Assembly (NCBI RefSeq): GCF_026625125.1
Contig: NZ_CP113097.1
Span: 1,674,001 to 1,738,000, forward strand
Reading direction: 5' to 3'
DNA from: Pseudomonas putida
Lineage (GTDB): Bacteria; Pseudomonadota; Gammaproteobacteria; Pseudomonadales; Pseudomonadaceae
Length of the DNA: 64,000 nucleotides
Below the pieces are notes generated by a model, which searched no databases, was not told the origin of the DNA, and worked only from the letters and a program-made list of their open reading frames with translations. The translations under genes and the position numbers were made by a program. Shown here one piece after another: positions 7,834-16,868 of this stretch; position 1 is the first letter of the stretch, and each line of letters opens with the position of its first letter.

Positions 7834-10682
7834 TCTCAAACAGCAAAGGTCAGATTCTCCAACGCCTGGAACAAGGCCAAGTCATGAACGGCTGGGGCGC
7901 GATCATCGCGCTCGAGGGGGAGCAACTCAACAAGATGCTCGAACAGCGCTATCTCGAGGCCTTCAGAGACCTGAGCTTTCTGCTGCCATTCACCCTGGAG
8001 CTGTCACCGGGCGATAGGCCGGATGAACAAATCGTGTTGAACAACCTGGTGTTCGGCGTGCCGCGGCTGTCGTTCGAAGCAGCCCAACTGGCCGACAACA
8101 AGGCCACGCTTACCTTGGATATTCTCGCGGGCACCATGACGCAGATGTTCGACACCCCCGCGCAGCCGCCAGTCATGTTGCAGAGCACCAACCTCGGCGC
8201 GGGGTTGGGGCATCGCGTGCAGATGACAGTGAGCCTGACCGTTGTCACGGGGCTTATCGATGGCAGCGGCAAGCTGGCGATCGACATGACCCAGGCAGAG
8301 GGTTTCGACTGCCAGTTGGGCCTGGCCAGGGAGGTGGAACTGGAGATCGCCCAGGCCATGGGTGCGCGCATCCAGTCGTTGCCCGCCTATCGGCAGATGT
8401 TCACGGTGGCCACGCTCGACTTCCAGAACAAAGGGCCGTTGAGCGTGCAGCGCTTCGAGGTGCTGACCCAGCCGCATCCTGATGCTGCCAAGGCCACGCA
8501 AGAGGGAGCAGGGGCCGTTGTGCTGTTCTGCCAGTTGCGTGCGGATGATGAGCCTGGCGGGTTACCGACCAATGATGGGCGTTTCCCCTATCTGATCCCC
8601 GACGATGTCGATATCCAAGGTGGGGCAGCATTCAATGCCACGGTGTTGATGCACGATCGGTTGCGCAAGTTCTTCCCGCTCCAGGTCCCGGGTGTTGCAG
8701 GGCACCTGGCGCTACCTAACGCGCATGTGCTGGGCGAGGGTGAGACACATGATCCGCTGGACCGCGTCACTTTCACGCGGGTAAGCGCCACAGAGCGCTC
8801 GTGGTTCGTCGAGCCCTTGCAGGCGCAGATCGAGGCCGGCGGCGTCAGGGCGTTCAAACTGGTCAATGGCCGCGGCACCCAGGCCAACGCAACGGCGTCC
8901 CAGTGGACCGCCGCCAACCTCCAACGCCAAAGCACGGGGACGATGCGGCCAGACGGCACCTACGAGGCCTCAGCGCGCCCTGCCTTCAGGCAGAATCAGC
9001 AAGTGGTCGTGGTGTCCAACGCCTTCCAAGACGGCGGACAGAACCAGGTGCGCACCTCGATCGCCGTCGAGCACGCCGAGCGAGTGTCCATCTCACCCAG
9101 CGCAGTCACCTGGCGCAGGGGGGAAGGTCCTATCAGCTTGATAGCCAGTACGACGGGGGGGGCCGCATCCTGGTCCTGGAGCCTGGAGGGGGAGATCTAT
9201 GGCGAGCTGAGTCCAAGCGGGAATATCGCTACATTCCTACCCGATACGCCGGAACAGAACGTGCCGCAGATTCTGCTGCAGCGCATTCGCGCAACCGATA
9301 CCAGTAGTGGCCATTTCGCTGAGGCCACTGTGGTCATCATTGCCTTTAGCGCCACATTGACCGTCACTCCGGCGCATGTGCCGGCAGTGGATGCCACGCA
9401 GCCGATCACATTCCAGGTGGAAGGAGGGAACGAAGGCATTGAGTGGTCGCTTTTCGGAGAGGGCTTTATTGATAGTGAGACGGGGGAGTTCACCCCCCCA
9501 CCGAAGCCAGACAGCAAGGTCACGGTGGTGATGGCGAATTTCCCGCCACGCCAAAGCGGCTATGCGGTCGTCGAACTGGCCGCCGAAGCGGTGGAACCGC
9601 CTACCTGGACCGCCCTCACCGAGTTCAGCCTGGCGATCACGGGTTCGAACACGTGCTACGCCAACGGCATGCAACAGGTCGAAATCCTGGTGACGATCGA
9701 AACCTCGACGCCTAGCGGGCAACCGAAGCAACCGCTGTCACCCACTGAGCTCTCCACGCTCAAACTGTATTATGACGCTGGCAGTACCCAACTGGAGTTC
9801 CTGGCGCCGGAGCAGGAAGGTTTGCCACCTGGCAGCGGTATCGACTGGGCAGTGGCTGTGCTGCCGAACCGCTTCCACCCTCAAACCGCCACTACGTCAC
9901 CGGCGATTACTGGCGACCCTGAGGCGACCCGCCGACGGTATCTGTATCTGCAGAGTGGCCAGGCGACCAACACCCGGACGATCTATGCCAAGTTCACCAA
10001 AGATGGGGGTGGCGAATATGACTCTCGTGATAAGAACGGCAAGACCGACATTCAGAGCGTAGCCCCGCCAACGCTCGACGCCAGCCATTACAACCTGCAA
10101 CGCGATCGGATCAAGGAGATCCGTGGCAGTAATGCAGGGGGACTGGACGACCCGTTCAGCTATTGGACGGCATCGCTCGACTACTGGACGCTCTCGTACA
10201 GGCTTCATGGCTCTGGGCCTAACGTAAAGTTCCTGCTCTGTGAGCCTGTTGCTGCGCTTTCGGCAGTGCGCTGGGAAAGCGAGCAGTTGGATGAAAGCTT
10301 TGCCAGCTACCTGGCCTACGCCTTCAACCCCTATGAGGGCGAAGACCCATCCTCGCCTCCGGGGCTCATTATCGACCCCTGGCTGCGCGCCTTGTTTGCC
10401 GAAGAAAAAATCGGCTTCGAGGACCTGGAGGAAGATTTGGTGCCAGGCAAGGGGCCTGCGCCGGGTGACTTGATGGTCAGCCTCCACCGCATGGATGACC
10501 TCGTCTATTGGCATGACAAGATGGGTAACGGCGAGGCATACCGCAATTACCGCGAGCACCTGGAGGGGGGCTTGAAGTTCAGGCTTCGGGACCTGTACGG
10601 CAACCTGCATCCGGTCGTGATCGATTACCCTGGCCCGACGGTGACGGGCCACCGTAACACCGTTGAGTTGCGCCTCTGGTGA
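7830..10682 (+). CDS. 950-aa P47/TULIP-like protein with Ig-like modules
   Basis: Distant relative of the 827/828-aa proteins. GWGAIIAL occupies residues 21-28, with N34 and Y41 in the same register as the 828-aa protein. GAVVLF (near 227) and FPYLIPDD (near 252) also fall at matching positions. From about residue 310 there are two to three Ig-like modules (for example MRPDGTYEASARPAF and ISPSAVTWRRGEGPI). A unique C-terminal part of about 350 residues follows, ending in NTVELRLW. No signal peptide is seen. It overlaps the 828-aa gene by 4 nt. A strong hairpin follows the stop, and the YD-repeat gene begins 67 nt later. I infer it is the second component of the same complex. Confidence 0.65.
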   Translation: MISNSKGQILQRLEQGQVMNGWGAIIALEGEQLNKMLEQRYLEAFRDLSFLLPFTLELSPGDRPDEQIVLNNLVFGVPRLSFEAAQLADNKATLTLDILAGTMTQMFDTPAQPPVMLQSTNLGAGLGHRVQMTVSLTVVTGLIDGSGKLAIDMTQAEGFDCQLGLAREVELEIAQAMGARIQSLPAYRQMFTVATLDFQNKGPLSVQRFEVLTQPHPDAAKATQEGAGAVVLFCQLRADDEPGGLPTNDGRFPYLIPDDVDIQGGAAFNATVLMHDRLRKFFPLQVPGVAGHLALPNAHVLGEGETHDPLDRVTFTRVSATERSWFVEPLQAQIEAGGVRAFKLVNGRGTQANATASQWTAANLQRQSTGTMRPDGTYEASARPAFRQNQQVVVVSNAFQDGGQNQVRTSIAVEHAERVSISPSAVTWRRGEGPISLIASTTGGAASWSWSLEGEIYGELSPSGNIATFLPDTPEQNVPQILLQRIRATDTSSGHFAEATVVIIAFSATLTVTPAHVPAVDATQPITFQVEGGNEGIEWSLFGEGFIDSETGEFTPPPKPDSKVTVVMANFPPRQSGYAVVELAAEAVEPPTWTALTEFSLAITGSNTCYANGMQQVEILVTIETSTPSGQPKQPLSPTELSTLKLYYDAGSTQLEFLAPEQEGLPPGSGIDWAVAVLPNRFHPQTATTSPAITGDPEATRRRYLYLQSGQATNTRTIYAKFTKDGGGEYDSRDKNGKTDIQSVAPPTLDASHYNLQRDRIKEIRGSNAGGLDDPFSYWTASLDYWTLSYRLHGSGPNVKFLLCEPVAALSAVRWESEQLDESFASYLAYAFNPYEGEDPSSPPGLIIDPWLRALFAEEKIGFEDLEEDLVPGKGPAPGDLMVSLHRMDDLVYWHDKMGNGEAYRNYREHLEGGLKFRLRDLYGNLHPVVIDYPGPTVTGHRNTVELRLW

Positions 10683-10686
10683 ACCG

Positions 10687-10718
10687 GCAAGCGCCCTGCG
10701 GCTGCGCAGGGCGCTTGC
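10687..10718 (+). terminator. Hairpin between the 950-aa and YD-repeat genes
   Basis: A perfect 14-bp stem (GCAAGCGCCCTGCG at 10687-10700 with its complement at 10705-10718) closes a GCTG loop. It is followed by G and six A rather than a T-run. It may attenuate or stabilise the mRNA rather than act as a classical intrinsic terminator. Confidence 0.55.
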
Positions 10719-10749
10719 GAAAAAACCAACCGCTATTTAGGAACAGGTC

Positions 10750-13700
10750 ATGACTACCAAGACTCTGGTGCATTCCAACGCCTTCAATTTCTTGAGCTTC
10801 GTGCAAAACAGCGTGGACCCGCGCACCGGCCAGTACACCCTGGCCATCGAACTGCCCGAACTGGTCGGTAACGACCTCAGCGGCCCGTCATTGCCGCTGC
10901 GCCTGGCCTACAACCCACTCAATAACCAGGATTCGGGCTTCGGCGTCGGCTGGACGTTGAACCTTACCGAATACGTGCCGGCGAGCAACATGCTCACCTT
11001 GCACACCGGCGAGCGCTACAAGGTTGTCGGCGATAGCAACGACTACGCCATTCCCGAGCGCAAGCTGGAAAGCTTCCACTTCCATGTCGATGATGCCGAG
11101 CACTTTCGCGTGGTGCACAAGACCGGCCTGGTCGAATTCCTCGAGCTCCACGGCCCGCAAAGCAACCGCGTGGCCCTGCCGGTGCGGGTCGAAGCCGCCT
11201 CCGGCCATGCCATCACCCTTGAGCACACGCAAAACCCCTACGCCGAAAATGCCCCCTGCCTCAACCATATCAAGCAGGCCGGGCCGCCTCTGCTCACGCT
11301 GACCTACGAGAGCGCCAGGGTACTGATCGATCTGCATCCGGGGGCCGGCCCGGGGGGAGCGCCCCTGGCGCGCTACGAACTCAAGCTCAGCAGTCAGGGC
11401 TCGCCGGCCAGGCGCTGCATCGACGCCGTGGTGCTGCCCACCGACGACAAGGCCAGCTGGCGCTTCGACTACCGTGAACAGCGTGGCCTGTTCCTCCTGA
11501 GCGAGGTAGCCACCCCCAGCGGCGCCGTGGAGACCATCGCCTACGATGACGACGGCCATACCTTCCCCGGCGGTGGCCAGCTGCCCGACCCCCTGCCTCG
11601 GGTGACCCGCCACCAGATCGACCCCGGGGCCGACCAGCCGCCGATGATCACCACCTACGACTACACCAGCAACAACTTCCTGGGCTATGGCAGCGGGATC
11701 CAGTGGAAGGACGATGGCGAGGATCATCTCTACGACTCCACCGACCAGTATTTCACCTACGGCTCCACCGCCACACAGTGGGTGCTCGACGCTGAGGGCG
11801 TGGAGCAGCCGCTGCGCACCATCACCCGTACATTCAACCGCTTCCATCTGCTGAGCAAGCAGGTCACCAACCAGGATGAACACATCCAGGAAGCCGAGAC
11901 CGCCTACCATGAGCTTCCCGGGCTGACCTTCGCCCGGCAACCGAACAACTTCCAGCTCCCTTACAGCACGACCCAGCGCTGGAAACGCGGCAACCAGCTG
12001 CGCGAAGAAGTGCTGATCACCCGCTACGACGAGCATGGCAACCTGACCCTCAAGTCCGAGGTGGCCGTGCCCCGTTACGATGCCCAGGGCAAATTGCTGG
12101 AAGCGCCAACCCTGGCCGGAACGATATACACCCGCCACAGTTACTACCCGGCCCAAGGCGATGGCGACGATTGCCCGCCCGACCCGTACGGTTTCGTGCG
12201 CACGACCAAGGAAGAGACCCGGTACCCGGCCACCGACGCCGAGGGCCAGGCGCAAACCTTGTCTAACCGCTACTACTACAGGAGGTTCGACACCCTTGGC
12301 GGCAGCCAGGGCGCCGACCACTACCTGCTGGAGCGCCAGGCGCAATTGCAAGTGCATGAAGGCAACGCCACGCTGACGATTCAGGCCAAGGAGAGCCTGT
12401 ATTTCGATGACGCCGCAGATGCCCTGCGTCATGGCCGTCTCGAGTGCGAGACGACTACCCGGGCCGAGAGTGGCTTGCCTAGCGAGGTCAGCTACATCAC
12501 CCAGGTTGCCTACACCTATGAAAAGCTCACAGGGGACGCTGGCAACGTGTTGCAGACTGTGCAGACCCATACCGGGTTCGATCATGATGAGGAGTTGGAG
12601 GATGGTAGCCGGCGCGACGCCCGCAAGACTGTCACCCTGCAGCACTGTGTGCTGATCAACGAGCCGCTGCTCAACCTCGACGACAACCAGGTCGAGATTG
12701 CCTACCAATACGACCCGTTGAGGCGGGTGATCCAGGAAACCGTGTCGCCCAATGACCCCCAGTACACGGCTTCACGCACCTATACCTACACCCTGGTGGG
12801 CGCCACGGGTGGGCGTGCCAGCCAGACCATGGCCGATGTGAAGCACGTTATCACCCGCAGCTGGGTGGACGGCCTGAACCGTGTGGTCGAAGAAGAACGC
12901 CAGGATGCCGATGCCGATACCCCGGCGAAGGCTCAAGACTACCGCATCAAGTACCAGGCCAGGTACGACGCCCTGGGCGACCTGGTAGAGGAAGTCGAAT
13001 ACGACTGGCTGGACTACAGCGACCGCAAAACCGAACTGCCGTTACCCTCGCACTACCTGTATGACGCATGGGGTGAGCGGTATTGCGAAATAGGCGCCGA
13101 TGGCGCGAAACACTATGATCAACTCGACCCGATCGGTGATGCTAGCGCCGACGGCCCCCTGCGCGATGCCTGGAGCGAGTCGGCCGATGGCACGCTCAAG
13201 ACTGGCGTGACGCGTACCTGGCTCGACCTGGCGCAGCAGCCGACCCGGATCGAGCGCTTCGATGCCGGCGGCAATTCATACAGTGTCGAACAGCACTTCT
13301 ACGACGGCCTGAGGCGCAAGTGCCGCGAGATCGATGCCGCGCAGGCCAGCAAACGCTTCACCTACGACGAGTTCGACCGCCTGCGCGACGAAACCCTCGC
13401 CAATGGTGCCGTGGTACGCCGCGACTATGCGCCACACAGCGGCGAGGACCTGCCGGTAGCGATCGACGTCGATGGGGTGGTGTTGGGGACGCAACGTTTC
13501 GACGGGTTGGACCGCATGATCGAGTCCACCACCGGCGGACGCCGCCGTGTTCAGCACTTTGCCCCAGGCCAGCGCCAGCCCGAAGCGGTAGTGACCGCAG
13601 CGGGCGCCCAGATCAAGTACCGCTATGCGCCGCAATTGGGCGAGGAGCCGTTGGAGCGGTATGTGGAAACTACTGAAGTGCGGGCCCAGTATGACTACGA

Positions 13701-14583
13701 TGGACAAAATGCCAGGCTGACCAAGTGCAACGAACAGGGCGAGGGGCTCGAGCGCGATTATTTCAGTACCGGCCAGTTGAAGTACGAAAAACGCCAGGTT
13801 GGCGACCAGCCGCCCTTCGAGATGCACTATCGCGCCAGCCTGCAGGGGCGGGAACTTGAGTACACGGATGTGCTTGGGCAGGTGCAGACGTACCAGTACG
13901 ATCAGCACGGCCGCCTTGCTTCCACCACCTTGGGAACACTCAGTTCAACGTTCGAATATGACCCATTGGGGCGCCTTGAAGTGTATGAAACCCGTGACGG
14001 CGAACAGTATTTGAAGACGACCCTCGAATACGATGAGTTCGGCCGTGAAATACACCGCACGTTCGACATGGGCGAGCACGAGCAGACGCTGAGCCAGGAG
14101 TACTACCCCACTGACCAGTTGCGCGACAAATACCTGCTGGCGGGGGAGACTGAACTGCGCCATGAACATTACGAATACGATGCCCGTGGCCGGTTGACCA
14201 AGTACACGTGCACGGCAGAGGACGGCTATGCCCCGGTAGACCCCTACGGCAAAGTCATACGGGAGCAGGTATTCGGCTTTGACAACTTGGACAATATCAC
14301 CCGCGTACGCACAATATTCCCCGAAGGCCAGAATATGGCAACTTATGTATTCGACCTGCCTGATCCGGTGCAATTGCACTGGGTGCGTAATAACCATGGC
14401 GATTATCCCGAAGAAGTGGAACTGCTGTACGACGCCGACGGCAACATGACGCGCGACGAGGAGGGGCGCAACCTGACCTACGACCCATTGGGGCGTCTGG
14501 TAAGCGTGGTGATGCCCTCAGCCGGCGTTGAAGCGGCGTATGGCTACGATCCGCTGGACAGGTTGGTCAGCCAGTCTTCTTGA
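10750..14583 (+). CDS. YD/RHS-repeat shell protein lacking the C-terminal toxin part (1277 aa)
   Basis: The N-terminal 80 residues (SFVQNSVDPRTGQYTLAIEL, then LPLRLAYNP and GFGVGWTLNL) are typical of RHS/YD-repeat and Tc-toxin C-like proteins. At least a dozen YD motifs follow (YDEHGNL, YDPLRRV, YDEFDRL, YDQHGRL, YDPLGRL, YDEFGRE, YDARGRL, YDADGNM). Such repeats fold into a hollow cocoon around a C-terminal toxin. Here the frame stops right after YDPLDRLVSQSS, before the conserved RHS-associated core and the variable toxin tip. No continuation is open downstream. The protein is either a naturally tip-less shell or truncated. There is no signal peptide. The start follows TTTAGGAACAGGTC. Confidence 0.85.
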   Translation: MTTKTLVHSNAFNFLSFVQNSVDPRTGQYTLAIELPELVGNDLSGPSLPLRLAYNPLNNQDSGFGVGWTLNLTEYVPASNMLTLHTGERYKVVGDSNDYAIPERKLESFHFHVDDAEHFRVVHKTGLVEFLELHGPQSNRVALPVRVEAASGHAITLEHTQNPYAENAPCLNHIKQAGPPLLTLTYESARVLIDLHPGAGPGGAPLARYELKLSSQGSPARRCIDAVVLPTDDKASWRFDYREQRGLFLLSEVATPSGAVETIAYDDDGHTFPGGGQLPDPLPRVTRHQIDPGADQPPMITTYDYTSNNFLGYGSGIQWKDDGEDHLYDSTDQYFTYGSTATQWVLDAEGVEQPLRTITRTFNRFHLLSKQVTNQDEHIQEAETAYHELPGLTFARQPNNFQLPYSTTQRWKRGNQLREEVLITRYDEHGNLTLKSEVAVPRYDAQGKLLEAPTLAGTIYTRHSYYPAQGDGDDCPPDPYGFVRTTKEETRYPATDAEGQAQTLSNRYYYRRFDTLGGSQGADHYLLERQAQLQVHEGNATLTIQAKESLYFDDAADALRHGRLECETTTRAESGLPSEVSYITQVAYTYEKLTGDAGNVLQTVQTHTGFDHDEELEDGSRRDARKTVTLQHCVLINEPLLNLDDNQVEIAYQYDPLRRVIQETVSPNDPQYTASRTYTYTLVGATGGRASQTMADVKHVITRSWVDGLNRVVEEERQDADADTPAKAQDYRIKYQARYDALGDLVEEVEYDWLDYSDRKTELPLPSHYLYDAWGERYCEIGADGAKHYDQLDPIGDASADGPLRDAWSESADGTLKTGVTRTWLDLAQQPTRIERFDAGGNSYSVEQHFYDGLRRKCREIDAAQASKRFTYDEFDRLRDETLANGAVVRRDYAPHSGEDLPVAIDVDGVVLGTQRFDGLDRMIESTTGGRRRVQHFAPGQRQPEAVVTAAGAQIKYRYAPQLGEEPLERYVETTEVRAQYDYDGQNARLTKCNEQGEGLERDYFSTGQLKYEKRQVGDQPPFEMHYRASLQGRELEYTDVLGQVQTYQYDQHGRLASTTLGTLSSTFEYDPLGRLEVYETRDGEQYLKTTLEYDEFGREIHRTFDMGEHEQTLSQEYYPTDQLRDKYLLAGETELRHEHYEYDARGRLTKYTCTAEDGYAPVDPYGKVIREQVFGFDNLDNITRVRTIFPEGQNMATYVFDLPDPVQLHWVRNNHGDYPEEVELLYDADGNMTRDEEGRNLTYDPLGRLVSVVMPSAGVEAAYGYDPLDRLVSQSS

Positions 14584-14726
14584 TGTTCAGTCGAAACCCC
14601 GTAGCACGCCCGTGGTGTTTCGCAACCTGATAAAACTGCCAGTTGCGCCAACTCGCGGGTGTGCAGATAGTTACTGCAGGTGCGTTGTACCAAACGGTCT
14701 CCGAATAACGAAGGGGAAGAATCGAT

Positions 14727-16703
14727 ATGGAACGTTCAAATTGCGAAGTGTCTGCTGCCGAACAGGTGCGCCAGGAAGTACGTAGAAAGCGTATGCTTCG
14801 ATTGCTGGAGCCGGGTACATTACCGGCACCCGCTGTGGATCGCGACTTTATTGCAGATGACAACGACATGACGGTAGTAGGTGACGCTCTTCGGGCGAAG
14901 GACGATTTGCCTGCTGCGTTTCATTTCAAAATTCCAGAGTGGCCGTTTTCCCATCCGGTCCAGAATGACACGCTTAAGGTATATCTCGATCATAGTCCGG
15001 CGCCTTTTTTTCTTGAGAGCTATGATCCTCAGGATAAACCTACGTTTCCGCTGCAAATCCGAATTCCACAAGACCTCCTGGACGAGATAGGGGACGGCGT
15101 TAGAACCTTTCATTATACGGTAACTGCTGTAAATGGTAACGTTTCCAGCTCCGCAGACCAGACGCTAATTTTCGATAGAGTGGCGCCCTACCAAAATCTA
15201 TTACCGCCGAAGTTTGCGGATATCCCCAATGTCGATGATTCGAACAAAGGGCAGGTGAAACTCAAGCTGGCTGAGTACTCCGACTTTAAACCTGGCGATA
15301 CCGTCCATGTATGGTGGCTCAAGGAACTGCCCGATCCGTTACCGTCACCAGACTTGTCAGTGCCTGTAGGCGATTTACCCCAGGATCTGACGGTTCCGCT
15401 GGCGGTTATCGAGAGGGTGAAGGACGGTGGTGTCAAAGTGGTCTATGCCTTGGCTGACAAAGCCAGGAACTACAGTTCGGCCTCCCAGCCCCTCGAGGTC
15501 GGCGTTGCACTTGGCCCGTGGCCTACCACCTTTGAAGCGCCGGAAGTGGAGTTGGCCGAAGATGGCCTGATCGACCAAGCCGACGTTGCATTGGAAGTTC
15601 AGGTGCATGTTCCTGAATTCAATAATGCCAAAGACACCGATGAAGTCAGGGTTCATTGGGGATCCAAGTCTACCCCCTGGCGTGCCGTGGGCGAGGGTAC
15701 CTTCCCAATGCCGTTCAGGATCGACCAGAGTTTGATTTGGGAAGAATACGGCGGCGATACAGGAGTAGGTGACGTCGCTGTAACTGTAACCTACGAGGTC
15801 AAGCGAGGTTCGGTCCCGTTGCTGAACAAAGGTGAAAAGGACTTCACGTTCAACGTCAATCTCGAGCGTATCGGCCCTGTCGATCCGATCCTTGATCCCG
15901 AATGGCCCGGGCCTATCAATGGCAAGCTGGACCCTGCCGAGGTCTATGGCGCGGTCTCCAATACCAAGAACAGCTTGGATGCAAGCGACGCCGATAAGCC
16001 TGTGAAGGTGGTTGTGCCGGTGGACCCAGAGTTCAAAGAGGGAGATGTCGTCACGCTGTTCTGGAGGGGTGAGAAAGTACTTGGCGTTGAGCATGAGATC
16101 ACCAGCGATAATCTGGGTAAAGATCTAGAGATGGACATCCAATGGGATGACGTCGCGGCAGGGGGCAACGGCACTATCTCGATGCATTACGCCATTCACC
16201 GCCCGGGCAACCCTAATGGCACGCAGCCCAAGCCGACTAGCGTGGATGTTTCCGGCGTGGTGATCCGAACTGATGCACCTGCTTTCCAGGGCGTGACTGA
16301 TACTGGCTACCTTAACTGCGATTCAATCTGGAGCGACACTCCTCACCCGGACGACCCCGCTTTGCGCGTTACTGTGCCGGACCTTGCTGAGGTCGGCTTC
16401 GAAATTGGCGATAAGGTCCAGATGATTTGGCGAGCCACGGTTTATGGCACCGACCAACCCATTTCGGTCGATTTTCCGGATGAGATCGATCTCGATATAA
16501 ATAATATCAATGGTTTTGTCTGGCGTATCCCCTACGAGGATTATGTATTGCCGATTTACCTGTACGACGGCATCCACACCGATGCCAATGGGTATGTCAG
16601 CTACAAATCGGTAGGGACTCAAACGCCGATCGAGTCGGCAGAGGACCATGCTGTGGTCTCGATCCACGCGGCAGGCCTAACGTGCGCTATCCCACGCCCT
16701 TGA
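14727..16703 (+). CDS. 658-aa Ig-like array protein
   Basis: Function unknown. After a charged N-terminus (residues 1-45) there are about five Ig-like modules of 105-130 residues, near 50-150, 155-262, 265-385, 390-520 and 525-658. Several have the GD-x-V-x-x-x-W core (GDTVHVWWL, GDVVTLFWRG, GDKVQMIWRA). The module type is shared with the 610-aa and 485-aa proteins of this locus. There is no signal peptide. The start at 14727 follows AAGGGGAAG. The first 500 bases are noticeably AT-richer than the rest. It lies 143 nt after the YD-repeat gene and may be in the same transcription unit. Confidence 0.65.
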   Translation: MERSNCEVSAAEQVRQEVRRKRMLRLLEPGTLPAPAVDRDFIADDNDMTVVGDALRAKDDLPAAFHFKIPEWPFSHPVQNDTLKVYLDHSPAPFFLESYDPQDKPTFPLQIRIPQDLLDEIGDGVRTFHYTVTAVNGNVSSSADQTLIFDRVAPYQNLLPPKFADIPNVDDSNKGQVKLKLAEYSDFKPGDTVHVWWLKELPDPLPSPDLSVPVGDLPQDLTVPLAVIERVKDGGVKVVYALADKARNYSSASQPLEVGVALGPWPTTFEAPEVELAEDGLIDQADVALEVQVHVPEFNNAKDTDEVRVHWGSKSTPWRAVGEGTFPMPFRIDQSLIWEEYGGDTGVGDVAVTVTYEVKRGSVPLLNKGEKDFTFNVNLERIGPVDPILDPEWPGPINGKLDPAEVYGAVSNTKNSLDASDADKPVKVVVPVDPEFKEGDVVTLFWRGEKVLGVEHEITSDNLGKDLEMDIQWDDVAAGGNGTISMHYAIHRPGNPNGTQPKPTSVDVSGVVIRTDAPAFQGVTDTGYLNCDSIWSDTPHPDDPALRVTVPDLAEVGFEIGDKVQMIWRATVYGTDQPISVDFPDEIDLDINNINGFVWRIPYEDYVLPIYLYDGIHTDANGYVSYKSVGTQTPIESAEDHAVVSIHAAGLTCAIPRP

Positions 16704-16710
16704 GTTGGAG

Positions 16711-16737
16711 CGGAGCGCTGCCAATGGCAGTGCTCCG
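16711..16737 (+). terminator. Hairpin after the 658-aa gene
   Basis: CGGAGCGCTGCC at 16711-16722 pairs with GGCAGTGCTCCG at 16726-16737 around AAT (12 bp, one G-T pair). No T-run follows, so factor-independent termination is uncertain. The rest of 16704-16868 holds only the leader of the autotransporter gene. Confidence 0.5.
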
Positions 16738-16868
16738 TGGATCGTTGTTAAGAAATTCCCGCCGATTTTTAGGACCTTTCCTACAAACAAATCTGAAGTG
16801 CGGGTATAGCTTTGTGCGCCTTGGGCCTTCGGGTCAACTTTTCCCTTCGGCATTCAAAGGTGTTTCTA

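Noticed and set aside
10888..12708. 606-codon open frame opposite the YD-repeat gene
   Set aside because: Codon positions follow the sense gene; no domain or ribosome-binding site; a high-GC shadow.
14528..14785. 85-codon frame bridging the YD gene and the 658-aa gene
   Set aside because: Checked as a possible frameshifted continuation of the YD protein; no RHS core motif appears, and it overlaps both real genes.
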